Assembly: GCF_001613345.1 (NCBI RefSeq)
Contig: NZ_BDCE01000045.1
Coordinates: forward strand, 1-64,000
Origin: Nocardia uniformis NBRC 13702
GTDB taxonomy: Bacteria > Actinomycetota > Actinomycetes > Mycobacteriales > Mycobacteriaceae
Reading direction: 5' to 3'
Length of the DNA: 64,000 bases
Part shown: piece after piece, positions 27,690 to 36,400 of the stretch
How positions within the stretch are numbered: the first letter of the stretch is position 1
Layout: each line of letters opens with the position of its first letter
Notes under the pieces: generated by a model
Database searches by the model: none
Told to the model about the DNA's origin: nothing
The model's input: the letters and a program-made list of their open reading frames with translations, nothing else
Position numbers and translations under genes: made by a program

Positions 27690-27892
27690 CGCCTGTCACG
27701 ATCACCGACGATATTTCACCGGGGCCCGCATCGGCCTCGGCAGGGCCACTCGACACCCGTTACACGATGGCGACGGCCGAGGCGCACGCCGGTGGTCCGG
27801 GTCATCCCTGGTCCGGTCGCCGTCGAAATGAGGGACACCTCCGGATGCGCCGGACCGATTCTCGGGCCTACCGTCGAGCCGCGGAGGTCCCC
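27690..27892. other. Intergenic region upstream of the DUF2786 and frameshifted genes
   Basis: No gene seen. It is a divergent upstream region; the only clear signal is GGAGGT at 27883-27888, the ribosome site of the next entry. Confidence 0.4.
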
Positions 27893-28154
27893 ATGAGGTC
27901 GGCAACAATCCCACCGACGGCTATCGGGGCGTACGCCGTGGTCGCGAGGTTCGCCTTCGCGGCTGTGGCCGTGCGCGACAATCCTGTTCGACGAGCTATC
28001 GCAACATGCGCTCGCCGAAATCGAGCGCGCCGCAACGGAATTCCAGATAGGCCAGGTCGCCCGAATCGTGGCGGCATTGGCGACGGCGGTACTCGCGACG
28101 GCCGCCGCGCTGACCTCTTACCGCGCCCGGGTGCTGACCGCCGATTCGCAATGA
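27893..28154 (+). pseudogene. Frameshifted small membrane-protein gene
   Basis: ATG 27893 follows GGAGGT and encodes a hydrophobic start (ATIPPTAIGAYAVVARF, then AFAAVAVRD). The frame then becomes arginine-rich and uncharacteristic. From about 27981 the frame one base ahead encodes a sensible continuation (ILFDELSQHALAEIERAATE, then a helix IVAALATAVLATAAALTSY) to TGA 28152-28154. Removing one base near 27980 would give an 86-residue two-helix protein. Either a true frameshift mutation or a sequencing error. Confidence 0.55.
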
Positions 28155-28164
28155 GCGGAGTACC

Positions 28165-28707
28165 TCAAAGAAAGTGGTCGAGCTGGTGGGCGACCAGGTC
28201 GAGAAAGGCGTCCACCTCTTCGCGGTGGTAGGACGACGCGCCCTCCGCCGCGATATGAAACGTCATGTGCCGCACATCTTCTGCGGTGAGCCTACTCGGG
28301 CCGTCGTGGGCGAGGGTTGCGGCCAAGCGATCCAGGAACGCGCCGACCTCCTCCACCGCGTAGCCGGGTAGGCCGAATGGCGGGGAAGAGAACTGGATAC
28401 GCAGGACATCGTCGTGGGTGAGGGTCTCCGAATCGTTCACCCCTGGAATACGTCGACGGCCGCGGCGCAGGTACTCCAGTTCGATGCAGACATGATCGAG
28501 GAAATCGTCGACCTGCTCCTGGTCGTAGCCGCGATGGCCGAACGGCGGTGTGCCGAAATGAGCTTGGCGGATATCGGCGGCCGATAGGTGATCGCGGCCG
28601 AGGAGCGTATCGGCGATGCGCTCACGAAACGCATCCACCTCGGCCGGGTCGTACCCGTGGTGGCGCGCTTTGCCGAATCGTTTGCGGCGGACTTCCTCGG
28701 GAGTCAC
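28165..28707 (-). CDS. Protein of four tandem DivIVA-like repeats
   Basis: 180 residues made almost entirely of four repeats of about 42 residues. Each has an aspartate/glutamate-V-R start, an aromatic residue, a G-Y or S-Y turn and an EVDxFLD helix: YDPAEVDAFRERIAD, YDQEQVDDFLDHVC, YAVEEVGAFLDRLA and YHREEVDAFLDLVA. This short motif is the DivIVA N-terminal domain, normally present once before a long coiled coil. No coiled coil is present here. It may bind membranes or other DivIVA/Wag31 molecules. GTG start at 28707. Confidence 0.8.
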   Translation of the reverse strand: MTPEEVRRKRFGKARHHGYDPAEVDAFRERIADTLLGRDHLSAADIRQAHFGTPPFGHRGYDQEQVDDFLDHVCIELEYLRRGRRRIPGVNDSETLTHDDVLRIQFSSPPFGLPGYAVEEVGAFLDRLAATLAHDGPSRLTAEDVRHMTFHIAAEGASSYHREEVDAFLDLVAHQLDHFL

Positions 28708-28773
28708 GCGGGCAATTGTGCAATGCGGCCCGCGACCGGCTGTGGCCGAGGTCGGATAACGCCGATCGGTCGC

Positions 28774-29397
28774 TCAGTCCTTGCGCACGCCATCGATGAG
28801 CAGACGCCGAATCGCTTGCGTCATATCGGACATCGCGTTCTCGTCGGGATCGCGCATACCGTGCAAAATGGCCGCCAGAATCATACCGGTGACGGCTCTC
28901 GCGGTATTGCGGGTGTCCAGATCGGCGCGCAGGTACCCCATATCGACGCCGTGCTCGAGGTAGCCCGCGGTGAGCATATCGGCGGTATCGAGCAGCCCGT
29001 ACAGCCGCATTGTCAGTTCCTTGTCGATACCGGTGGCCTGGAACAGCAGCAGCTGTGCCACGCGCCGGTCCTCCAGGAAGATCACGTTCAGCGCCCTGCC
29101 GATGCGCTCGATCTGCATCCGGTACTCGGCGAGGCTGGTGGCCGCGTCGGGGGCGTTGTCGGTGCCCAGTGCCTCGACGATGCGCGCGGCCAGATCGTCG
29201 ATGACGTGATCGATGATGTCGCGCTTATTGGAGAAGTAGCGGTAGAAGGTGCCGTGCCCGATGCCCAGCTCAGTGGCGATATCAGCGATTCCGGTGGCGT
29301 GGTAGCCCTGCTCGGCGAATAACGCGAACGCGGCGTCGATGATCTCCTGGCGGAGTTCGGCCTTGCGGCGCTCGATTCTCGAGGATGGCTTCGTCAC
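28774..29397 (-). CDS. TetR-family regulator, divergent from the Baeyer-Villiger monooxygenase
   Basis: About 207 residues. Helix-turn-helix near residues 24-52 (GYHATGIADIATELGIGHGTFYRYFSNK pattern) and a helical ligand domain. The frame is open to ATG 29439, but that start would lie inside the presumed operator. GTG 29397 (VTKPSSRIERRKAEL) gives a standard TetR N-terminus. It very likely represses the divergent flavin monooxygenase and itself. Confidence 0.88.
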   Translation of the reverse strand: MTKPSSRIERRKAELRQEIIDAAFALFAEQGYHATGIADIATELGIGHGTFYRYFSNKRDIIDHVIDDLAARIVEALGTDNAPDAATSLAEYRMQIERIGRALNVIFLEDRRVAQLLLFQATGIDKELTMRLYGLLDTADMLTAGYLEHGVDMGYLRADLDTRNTARAVTGMILAAILHGMRDPDENAMSDMTQAIRRLLIDGVRKD

Positions 29398-29423
29398 GAA
29401 GCCGATGATACGGTGTTCACAAA

Positions 29424-29466
29424 CGGAATGAGATGTCATTTCGTGATACGTACATCAGTTTCGTGA
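29424..29466. promoter_or_regulatory. Operator region between TetR and the flavin monooxygenase
   Basis: CGGAATGA-GATG-TCATTTCG (29424-29443) is an inverted repeat with one mismatch. TTTCGTGA occurs directly at 29439-29446 and 29459-29466, 20 bases apart, and a 7/8 inverted copy lies at 29394-29401. Such clustering fits binding of two TetR dimers. Confidence 0.55.
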
Positions 29467-29490
29467 CAGGACCAGCTAGGGAGGTTCGGC

Positions 29491-30984
29491 GTGGCACCTC
29501 AGTACGACGCCATCGTGGTCGGTGCCGGATTCGGCGGTATGGGTGCGGGAATCGAGTTGGATCGGCTCGGCCTGAGCAACTTCGTAATCCTCGAGCGCGA
29601 GAGCGATCTCGGCGGCACCTGGCACGTCAACCGCTATCCGGGCCTGGCCGTGGATATCGCCTCGGTCACCTACTCGTACTCGTTCGAGCCCAACCCGCAC
29701 TGGACACGACTGTTCGCACCGGGCGCGGAGCTGAAGAAGTACGCCGAGCACGTGGCCGATAAGTACGACCTGCGACGCCGCATGCACTTCGACACCGTGG
29801 TCGGCGGCGCCCGCTGGGATGAAGAGCAGCAGCACTGGGTCGTCGCCGTCGAGAACGGCGCATCCCTCACCGCGCGCTACCTCATGGCGGCCACCGGCTT
29901 CCTCTCCCAGCCCTACACCCCGCCGTTCCCGGGTATCGACACCTTCGCGGGCAAGATCATCCACACCACCGCGTGGGACGACTCCTATGACCTGACCGGT
30001 ACCAAATCCGCCATTATCGGTACCGGCGCCACCGCCGTGCAGCTGATTCCGGAGGTCGCCAAGCAGGCCGCCGCGCTCACGGTCTTCCAGCGCACCCCGA
30101 TCTGGGTGGTGCCCAAGGTCGACGCCCCCATCTCACCGCGGGTGCAGTCGCTGTTCGAGCGAGTTCCGTTGACGCAGAAGGCCGCTCGCCTGGCGAACAC
30201 CGCCATGCTGGAAGCCCTCATGGTCGTCGGCGTCCTGCATTTCAAGCAGGCCAAGCCGCTGAACAAGGCCGCGGGTGTCCTCGCCAAGGCCCATTTGCGG
30301 GCCCAGGTGCGCGATAGGGAAACCCGTAAGAAGCTCACGCCGGACTACGACTTCGGCTGTAAGCGGCCCACCTTCTCCAACACCTACTTCAAAACCTTCA
30401 ACGAGCCGCATGTGCGCCTGGAGACCAACTCCATCGACCACATCGAGCCCGATGGCATCGTGACCGCAGACGGCCACAAGACCGAGATCGACACCCTGAT
30501 CCTGGCCACCGGCTTCAATCTGTGGGATGTGAACTTCCCGGCCATCGAGATCATCGGCCGCGACGGACTCAACCTCGGAAAGTTCTGGCGCGACAACCGC
30601 TTCCAGGCCTACGAGGGCATCACCATCCCGAAGTTCCCGAACTTCATCTGCCTCAACAGCCCGTACTCCTACAGCGGCCTGTCGTACTTCACGACCATCG
30701 AGGCGCAGATGAAGCATATGGGCCGCCTGTTCACGGAGATGTTCCGCCGCGGCACTCAGATCTTCGAGGTCACCGAATCGGCCAATGCCGGTTTCCTCGA
30801 CCGCGTCACCGAGAAGCTCGACTCCTCGGTCTTCTACGGCGGCCAGTGCTCGACCGCGCGCAGCTACTACTTCAACCAGCACGGCGAAGCCGCGCTGCTG
30901 CGCCCGACCAGCACACTGAACGCCCACCGCGAGGCTTCGAACTTCCCGCTGGACGACTACGAATACGAAGAAATCTCGGCGTAA
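29491..30984 (+). CDS. Flavin-containing (Baeyer-Villiger type) monooxygenase
   Basis: 497 residues. FAD-binding GAGFGGMG at the N-terminus, GGTWHVNRYPG, NADPH-binding GTGATAVQL near residue 175, and the BVMO-like fingerprint FAGKIIHTTAW. Members oxidise ketones to esters or lactones, or oxygenate sulfur and nitrogen atoms as EthA does. GTG start with GGGAGG six bases upstream. It is divergent from and probably repressed by the TetR gene. Confidence 0.93.
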   Translation: MAPQYDAIVVGAGFGGMGAGIELDRLGLSNFVILERESDLGGTWHVNRYPGLAVDIASVTYSYSFEPNPHWTRLFAPGAELKKYAEHVADKYDLRRRMHFDTVVGGARWDEEQQHWVVAVENGASLTARYLMAATGFLSQPYTPPFPGIDTFAGKIIHTTAWDDSYDLTGTKSAIIGTGATAVQLIPEVAKQAAALTVFQRTPIWVVPKVDAPISPRVQSLFERVPLTQKAARLANTAMLEALMVVGVLHFKQAKPLNKAAGVLAKAHLRAQVRDRETRKKLTPDYDFGCKRPTFSNTYFKTFNEPHVRLETNSIDHIEPDGIVTADGHKTEIDTLILATGFNLWDVNFPAIEIIGRDGLNLGKFWRDNRFQAYEGITIPKFPNFICLNSPYSYSGLSYFTTIEAQMKHMGRLFTEMFRRGTQIFEVTESANAGFLDRVTEKLDSSVFYGGQCSTARSYYFNQHGEAALLRPTSTLNAHREASNFPLDDYEYEEISA

Positions 30985-30999
30985 ACGCCCTAGGGGGTC

Positions 31000-31029
31000 G
31001 TGCGGGCGGCGGGTCGGCGCCGTCCGCAC
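31000..31029 (+). terminator. Hairpin after the monooxygenase
   Basis: GTGCGGGCGGCG pairs with CGCCGTCCGCAC (12 bp, one G-T pair) around GGTCGG, beginning 16 bases after the stop. Confidence 0.7.
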
Positions 31030-31143
31030 GGCGCGCCTGTGCGAAGAGTTGGGGCCAACCCGATGTGGCAGTGGCCGCGACAGCTGGCAGACTGTGTGGG
31101 AAACGCACCCATCCCACCACTTGACTAGGGGCTGACTTCGAGA

Positions 31144-31500
31144 ATGGACCTTCTGCTTCCGCTGCTGTTGGTTGCGCTGCTTGTCCCGATGTTCCTCGGC
31201 GTCCGTCGCCAGAAGCGCGAGATGGCCAAGGTTACCGAGATGCAGGAATCCCTGAAGGTCGGCGACCGTGTCACGACCACTTCGGGCCTGTACGGCACCA
31301 TCGTCGAACTCGACGAGACCACCATCGATCTGGAGATCGCCGAGGACGTCGTCACGACCTGGCTGCGTCAGTCGATTCGCGATGTCCGCACCGACGATGT
31401 CACCGACACCGTCGAGGAGACCGCGACCGAGATCGACGAGCCTTCGCCGAATGTCGTCGAGGCACCGGCCGACGAGACCACTCGCCTGACCAAGGACTGA
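31144..31500 (+). CDS. yajC: Preprotein translocase subunit YajC
   Basis: 118 residues: one N-terminal membrane helix, then RRQKREMAK, LKVGDRVTTTSGLYGTIVEL (the YajC core), and an acidic C-terminal tail. It forms the accessory SecDF-YajC complex of the Sec translocon. In mycobacteria it follows ruvB closely; here 9.6 kb of accessory DNA separates them. secD follows after 101 bases. Confidence 0.94.
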   Translation: MDLLLPLLLVALLVPMFLGVRRQKREMAKVTEMQESLKVGDRVTTTSGLYGTIVELDETTIDLEIAEDVVTTWLRQSIRDVRTDDVTDTVEETATEIDEPSPNVVEAPADETTRLTKD

Positions 31501-31520
31501 CCTTCATCGCGCCCCGTCGC

Positions 31521-31539
31521 CCCACCCGCACCGGGTGGG
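31521..31539 (+). other. Hairpin between yajC and secD
   Basis: CCCACCC pairs with GGGTGGG around a 5-base loop. An alternative, longer pairing uses GCCCCACC (31519-31526) and GGTGGGGC (31541-31548). It could attenuate transcription or stabilise the mRNA within the yajC-secD-secF group. Confidence 0.4.
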
Positions 31540-31601
31540 CGGTGGGGCAGCGGTGTGTTCACTCGTCCCAACCTTCGATTCCCGCCTAGGAGATACGAAC
31601 C

Positions 31602-33320
31602 GTGCCACCTTCCCAAGGATCGGCGCGTTCCTGGCGCCTCCTCGGCGTCTGGGCCGCGCTGGTGGCCGTGATCTACTCGCTGATCTTTTTCACCGGTGAT
31701 CACTCGCTCACCCCGAAACTGGGCATCGACCTGCAGGGCGGCACCCGGGTCACCTTGACCCCACGCACCCCCGACGGCGGAAAGCCCAGCCAGGACAGCC
31801 TGCGCAAGGCGCAGAGCATTATCGAGCAGCGCGTGAACGGACTCGGCGTCTCCGGCTCCGAGGTCGTCATCGACGGTGACAATCTGGTGATCACGGTGCC
31901 GGGTGACAGCGGCTCCCAGGCGAAGACCCTGGCCACCACTGCCAAGCTGAACGTGCGACCGGTGCTCGGACAGCCCATCGCCGCGCAACAGCAGGGTGAT
32001 ACGCCGAATCCGACGGAGCCACAGGCCCCGCCGCAGGACGGCACGCCACCGGCCGAAACTCCACCGGCCGAGACCCCGGCCACCGACGCTCCGGCGACGG
32101 ACGTTCCGGTAGCGCCGGCCAGCGAGGAACCGGCCGCGCAGAACCGGATCTTCCCCGCGCAGAACCCGACACCCACTCCGACGCCGGAACCGGGTAACGG
32201 CACCGTTCAGCAGCAGGTGCAGCGGGAGATCGCCGAAGCGAAGGCATTGCGGCAGAGCACCGATCCGCAGACCCAGCAGCTGGCCATGCTCACCATGGAC
32301 TGCACCAAGCCGGATCCCCTCGCAGGTAATGACGATCCGAACCTGCCGCTGGTCACCTGCAGCACTGACGGAGAGTCGGTATACCTGCTCGACAAGACCC
32401 GCCTGGACGGCCAGGAGATCAAGGACGCCACGCCGCAGATGGATCAGGCGCGCTGGGTCGTGAATATCGAATTCAAATCCGCCGGTGGCGAGACCTGGGG
32501 TCAGCTGACCAACGAGTACTACCAGAAGCAGCTGGCCTTCGTCCTCGACTCCCAGGTCGTCAGCGCACCCGTCGTACAGGCCGCCGGTCAGTTCAGTGGT
32601 TCGACGCAGATCTCCGGATCCTTCAACAAGGACACGGCGACCGAACTGGCGAATACCCTGAAGTACGGATCGCTGCCGCTGTCGTTCACCACCTCCGAGG
32701 CCGAAACCGTCTCGGCGACATTGGGTTTGTACTCACTCAAGGCCAGTCTGATTGCCGGTGCCATCGGCATGATCGCGGTGCTGCTGTACTGCCTCCTGGT
32801 GTACCGACTGCTCGGCGTGCTCGCCGGATTCTCGCTGCTCATGGCGGGTGCCGCGGTGTACGGGCTGATTGTGCTGCTGGGCCGCTGGATCGGCTTCACC
32901 CTCGACCTCGCGGGTATCGCCGGTCTGATCATCGGTATCGGTTTGACCGCGGACTCGTTCGTGGTGTTCTTCGAACGAATAAAGGACGAGATGCGTGAGG
33001 GCCGTAGCTTCCGCTCGGCCGTGCCGCGCGGTTGGCAGCGCGCGCAGCGCACCAACCTGTCCGGTAAGACCGTCAGCTTGATCGCTTCGGTCGTGCTGTA
33101 CTGGCTGGCCGCCGGTCAGGTGAAGGGCTTCGCGTTCACCCTCGGCGTCACCACCGTGCTCGACGTTATCGTGCTGTACCTGGTGACCGCGCCCATGCTG
33201 CTGATGGCCTCGCGTTCGCCGTTCTGGGCCAAGCCGTCGGTCAATGGTCTCGGCGTGATGTCGGTGATCGCCCGGGAGCGCAAGGCCGCTGTCGCCGCCG
33301 CCGCGGTGAAGGAGGCGTGA
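31602..33320 (+). CDS. secD: Protein translocase subunit SecD
   Basis: 572 residues. An N-terminal helix is followed by GIDLQGGTRVTL (the SecD D1 motif). The large exported domain includes a proline/threonine/alanine-rich insertion of about 60 residues (around 135-200) with PAETPPAETP-type repeats. The C-terminal five-helix RND region carries LIIGIGLTADSFVVFFERIKDE. It uses the proton gradient to pull exported proteins. GTG start with TAGGAG upstream; the stop is two bases before the secF ATG. Confidence 0.96.
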   Translation: MPPSQGSARSWRLLGVWAALVAVIYSLIFFTGDHSLTPKLGIDLQGGTRVTLTPRTPDGGKPSQDSLRKAQSIIEQRVNGLGVSGSEVVIDGDNLVITVPGDSGSQAKTLATTAKLNVRPVLGQPIAAQQQGDTPNPTEPQAPPQDGTPPAETPPAETPATDAPATDVPVAPASEEPAAQNRIFPAQNPTPTPTPEPGNGTVQQQVQREIAEAKALRQSTDPQTQQLAMLTMDCTKPDPLAGNDDPNLPLVTCSTDGESVYLLDKTRLDGQEIKDATPQMDQARWVVNIEFKSAGGETWGQLTNEYYQKQLAFVLDSQVVSAPVVQAAGQFSGSTQISGSFNKDTATELANTLKYGSLPLSFTTSEAETVSATLGLYSLKASLIAGAIGMIAVLLYCLLVYRLLGVLAGFSLLMAGAAVYGLIVLLGRWIGFTLDLAGIAGLIIGIGLTADSFVVFFERIKDEMREGRSFRSAVPRGWQRAQRTNLSGKTVSLIASVVLYWLAAGQVKGFAFTLGVTTVLDVIVLYLVTAPMLLMASRSPFWAKPSVNGLGVMSVIARERKAAVAAAAVKEA

Positions 33321-33322
33321 GG

Positions 33323-34528
33323 ATGAGCAAGTCGGGTATGGATACCGAAATCGACTACGTCGAACCGACCGACGCGCCGCGTCACGGATTCTTCGAGCGG
33401 CTCTACACCGGTACCGGCGGTTTCGAGATCGTCGGTCGCCGGAAGCTCTTCTACTCGATGGCCGCCGCCTTCGTACTGATCTCGCTGCTGAGCATTGCGG
33501 TGCGCGGCTTCACCCTCGGTATCGACTTCGCCGGTGGTTCGCGCATTCAGCTGCCGTCCGCGGGCGTCAGCGTCGAACAGGTGGAGACGGTGTACAGCGA
33601 CACCATCGGCCACGACCCGGTGACGGTGCAGCGAGTCGGTTCCGGCGAGTCGGCCACCATTCAGGTGCGCTCCGACACTCTGGACGCCGCGCAGGCCGAT
33701 GCCCTGCAGGGTGCGCTGTTCGAGGCGTTCCACCCGGTGGACAACACCGGGACTCCGAGTATCGCGTCGATCAGTATCGCCGAGATCAGTGAGACCTGGG
33801 GCGATCAGGTCACCAGGCAGGCGGTGATCGCCCTGCTGGTATTCGTCGTTCTGACCATGATCTACATCGCGATTCGCTTCGAACGCGATATGTCGGTCGC
33901 GGCCATCGTGTCACTGTTCTTCAACCTGATCGTCACCGCGGGTGTCTACTCGCTCGTCGGTTTCGAGGTGACCCCGGCCGCCGTTATCGGTCTGCTCACC
34001 ATCCTCGGCTTCGTGCTCTACGACAACGTGGTTGTCTTCGACAAGGTGGAGGAGAACACCCGCGGTGTCCTGCACCTGAACCGGCGCACCTATGCCGAGC
34101 AGGCGAACCTGGCGGCCAACCAGACGATCATGCGCTCGATCAGCACCACCGTCATCGGCATTCTGCCGATTGTCGGGCTGCTGATCATCGCGGTATGGAT
34201 GCTCGGCGTCGGCACCCTCAAGGACCTGGCACTCGTCCAGCTCGTCGGCATGATCGTCGGCACGTACTCGTCGATCTTCTTCGCGGTGCCGCTGCTGGTG
34301 TCGATCAAGGAGCGCTGGGGTCCGGTGGCCGCGCACACGCGGAAGGTGCTCGATAAACGCTCCGGTGTGGCGACCACTCGGGTCGGTACGGCCGCGGCAC
34401 AGCGCGCGGGTACGGCCGCTCGCTCCGCGGTGCCGGTCGGCGGGGCTTCGGCTCCGCGCTCGCGGACCACGGAGGGGCCGCGCCCAGGAGCGCGCCCGAG
34501 CGGGAAACGAACCAAGAGACGGCACTGA
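33323..34528 (+). CDS. secF: Protein translocase subunit SecF
   Basis: 401 residues. GIDFAGGSRIQL in the D1-like segment and six membrane helices with GFVLYDNVVVFDKVEENTR, the SecF counterpart of the SecD motif. The C-terminal 70 residues are basic and disordered (ending GARPSGKRTKRRH). GTG 33317 is in frame, but GGAGG at 33311-33315 is properly spaced only for ATG 33323. It forms the SecDF complex with the gene just upstream. Confidence 0.96.
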   Translation: MSKSGMDTEIDYVEPTDAPRHGFFERLYTGTGGFEIVGRRKLFYSMAAAFVLISLLSIAVRGFTLGIDFAGGSRIQLPSAGVSVEQVETVYSDTIGHDPVTVQRVGSGESATIQVRSDTLDAAQADALQGALFEAFHPVDNTGTPSIASISIAEISETWGDQVTRQAVIALLVFVVLTMIYIAIRFERDMSVAAIVSLFFNLIVTAGVYSLVGFEVTPAAVIGLLTILGFVLYDNVVVFDKVEENTRGVLHLNRRTYAEQANLAANQTIMRSISTTVIGILPIVGLLIIAVWMLGVGTLKDLALVQLVGMIVGTYSSIFFAVPLLVSIKERWGPVAAHTRKVLDKRSGVATTRVGTAAAQRAGTAARSAVPVGGASAPRSRTTEGPRPGARPSGKRTKRRH

Positions 34529-34642
34529 GGCCCGGGGGGTTTGCATAGCGTGGGACCGTCCGGAACCGAAGCGACGGAACAGGATAGGGGCGCGCACCGG
34601 GCAACGGATGCGGTGCGCGCCACCCAGGTGGGCGGGAGCGAA

Positions 34643-36379
34643 GTGGTACTGAGCAGTCCAGCGGTCCGTCCCGGTCGGCTCGCGCGCGGTGTGGCCCTCG
34701 TGGCGGCGGGCGCGCTCGCGGCCGGTGCCCTGGCGGGTTGCGCCGGGAAGAATCAGGTGCCCTCCATCGGCTACGGCGTCGACGCGGTGGTCGCCAGTTA
34801 CAACGGCGGCACCACACTCGGCGCGAGTAGTGGTGCGGCAGCGGTGTTTCCGCGGGTGCTGACCGGATTCTTCTATACCGGTCCGGACGGCCAACAGGTC
34901 GCCGACACCGATACCGGCACCGCCAAGGAGGTGCCGGGCGAGACGCAGACCATCCAGTACCGGCTCAATCCGGACGGAATCTGGTCCGACGGCACCCCCA
35001 CCGCCTGTGACGATCTCGTGCTGGCATGGGCGGCGCGCGGCGGTCGTTTCACCACACCCGGTCCGGGCGGGCCGGTTCCGCTGTTCGGCACCGCCAGCAC
35101 AGCGGGTTACTCCGATATCGAGCGGGTGGAATGTCAGCCCGGCTCCAAGGACGCCACAGTCAGCTTCCGGCCGGGTCGTAAATACGCGGCCTGGAAGACG
35201 CTGTTCGCCGCGGGTGAGCTCATGCCCGCGCACGTGGCGGCGTCGGCGGCCAACGTGTCGGACGTGGTGTCCGCGGTGCAGGGCGGCGAGCCGGGTGCCG
35301 TCGAGCGCATCGCCGATTTCTGGAACAACGGCTGGACGCTGACGCCCGGCAAGCTGGATGCCTCGGTATTGCCCTCCTCGGGGCCGTACCGGATCGAATC
35401 CTTCACCTCCGACGATGGTCTGGTACTGGTGAAGAATGAGAAGTGGTGGGGTAACGCGGCTAAGACCCCACGTATTGTGGTGTGGCCCAAGGACTTCGAT
35501 CTGAAATCCAAATTGTCGGATAATGCCGTCGGCGTCCTGGATATCGGCGCGGGCTCCCTGGCCGACGCCGAGCTGGGCGGCTTCAGCGTGCAGAACCTGC
35601 CCGGTCGCGGTGCCGAACAGTTGGTGCTCTCGACCGGCGGCGTATTCAGCTCCGCCGAGGCGCGCCGCGCCCTGGCGCTGTGCACCCCGCGTCAGGATCT
35701 CTACGACAAGCTCGGGCATCCGGACTTCGAGGCCAGTGGTGGGCTCGGTTCCGGACCGCTGAATTCGCGAACCCTGCAACAGGATTCGCTGTACTACCCA
35801 TCGGTGACCGGTGCTGCGAACCGCTACCTCAATAGTGATGTGGCGGCGGCGCAGCAGGCCCTGGGCGCGGCCCGCGTGCAGAACCCGACGATTCGGATCG
35901 GCTATCTCGCTCCGGACGCGCGCCGCGCGCAAACCGTACAACTGATCGCCGACGCCTGTCGGCCCGCCGGTATCACCGTGGTGGATTCCGGCGGCCCGGA
36001 CTTCGCTCCGGCGCAACTGGCCGAGGGCAGGGTGGACGCTCTGCTGGGTGGGACCGCGTCCCTGCCGGGCCCGTCCGGTTCGCTGCCTGGTGTGGATGCC
36101 GCCGCGGCACTACGGGGTGGTCAGGGCCTCAATTTCGGCCGATTCGATAATCCCCGTTACGATGCCATCTCGGATCAGCTTGCGACGGAGGAAAATTCGA
36201 CGACAGTGCTGAATCTGCTGACCGAGCAGGAAAACCTGCTGTGGAACGAGATGCCGTCGATTCCGCTACTCGCCACGCCGCGCACGATTGCCTTCGGTGA
36301 CGGTATGGAGAACGGAATCGCCAACCCCGCCAAGGCTGGTGCGGGCTGGAATATGGACCGCTGGGTATTGCAGCGATGA
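34643..36379 (+). CDS. ABC transporter family 5 substrate-binding lipoprotein
   Basis: About 578 residues. A lipoprotein signal peptide (RPGRLARGVALVAAGALAAG, lipobox LAGC) is followed by a family 5 (oligopeptide-type) solute-binding domain, with YRLNPDGIWSDGTP, the family hallmark, near residue 115. No permease or ATPase genes are adjacent. A lipoprotein of this kind sits between secF and apt in mycobacteria too, so it is a backbone gene. The GTG at 34643 is chosen because it gives a normal signal peptide; earlier in-frame starts would add 34 residues. Confidence 0.86.
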   Translation: MVLSSPAVRPGRLARGVALVAAGALAAGALAGCAGKNQVPSIGYGVDAVVASYNGGTTLGASSGAAAVFPRVLTGFFYTGPDGQQVADTDTGTAKEVPGETQTIQYRLNPDGIWSDGTPTACDDLVLAWAARGGRFTTPGPGGPVPLFGTASTAGYSDIERVECQPGSKDATVSFRPGRKYAAWKTLFAAGELMPAHVAASAANVSDVVSAVQGGEPGAVERIADFWNNGWTLTPGKLDASVLPSSGPYRIESFTSDDGLVLVKNEKWWGNAAKTPRIVVWPKDFDLKSKLSDNAVGVLDIGAGSLADAELGGFSVQNLPGRGAEQLVLSTGGVFSSAEARRALALCTPRQDLYDKLGHPDFEASGGLGSGPLNSRTLQQDSLYYPSVTGAANRYLNSDVAAAQQALGAARVQNPTIRIGYLAPDARRAQTVQLIADACRPAGITVVDSGGPDFAPAQLAEGRVDALLGGTASLPGPSGSLPGVDAAAALRGGQGLNFGRFDNPRYDAISDQLATEENSTTVLNLLTEQENLLWNEMPSIPLLATPRTIAFGDGMENGIANPAKAGAGWNMDRWVLQR

Positions 36380-36400
36380 GCCGCGGCGAGGTGATGAGGA

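Noticed and set aside
33911..36016. 701-codon open frame antisense to secF and the solute-binding lipoprotein
   Set aside because: It covers two well-identified genes on the opposite strand and is rich in Arg and His, as antisense frames in such DNA are.
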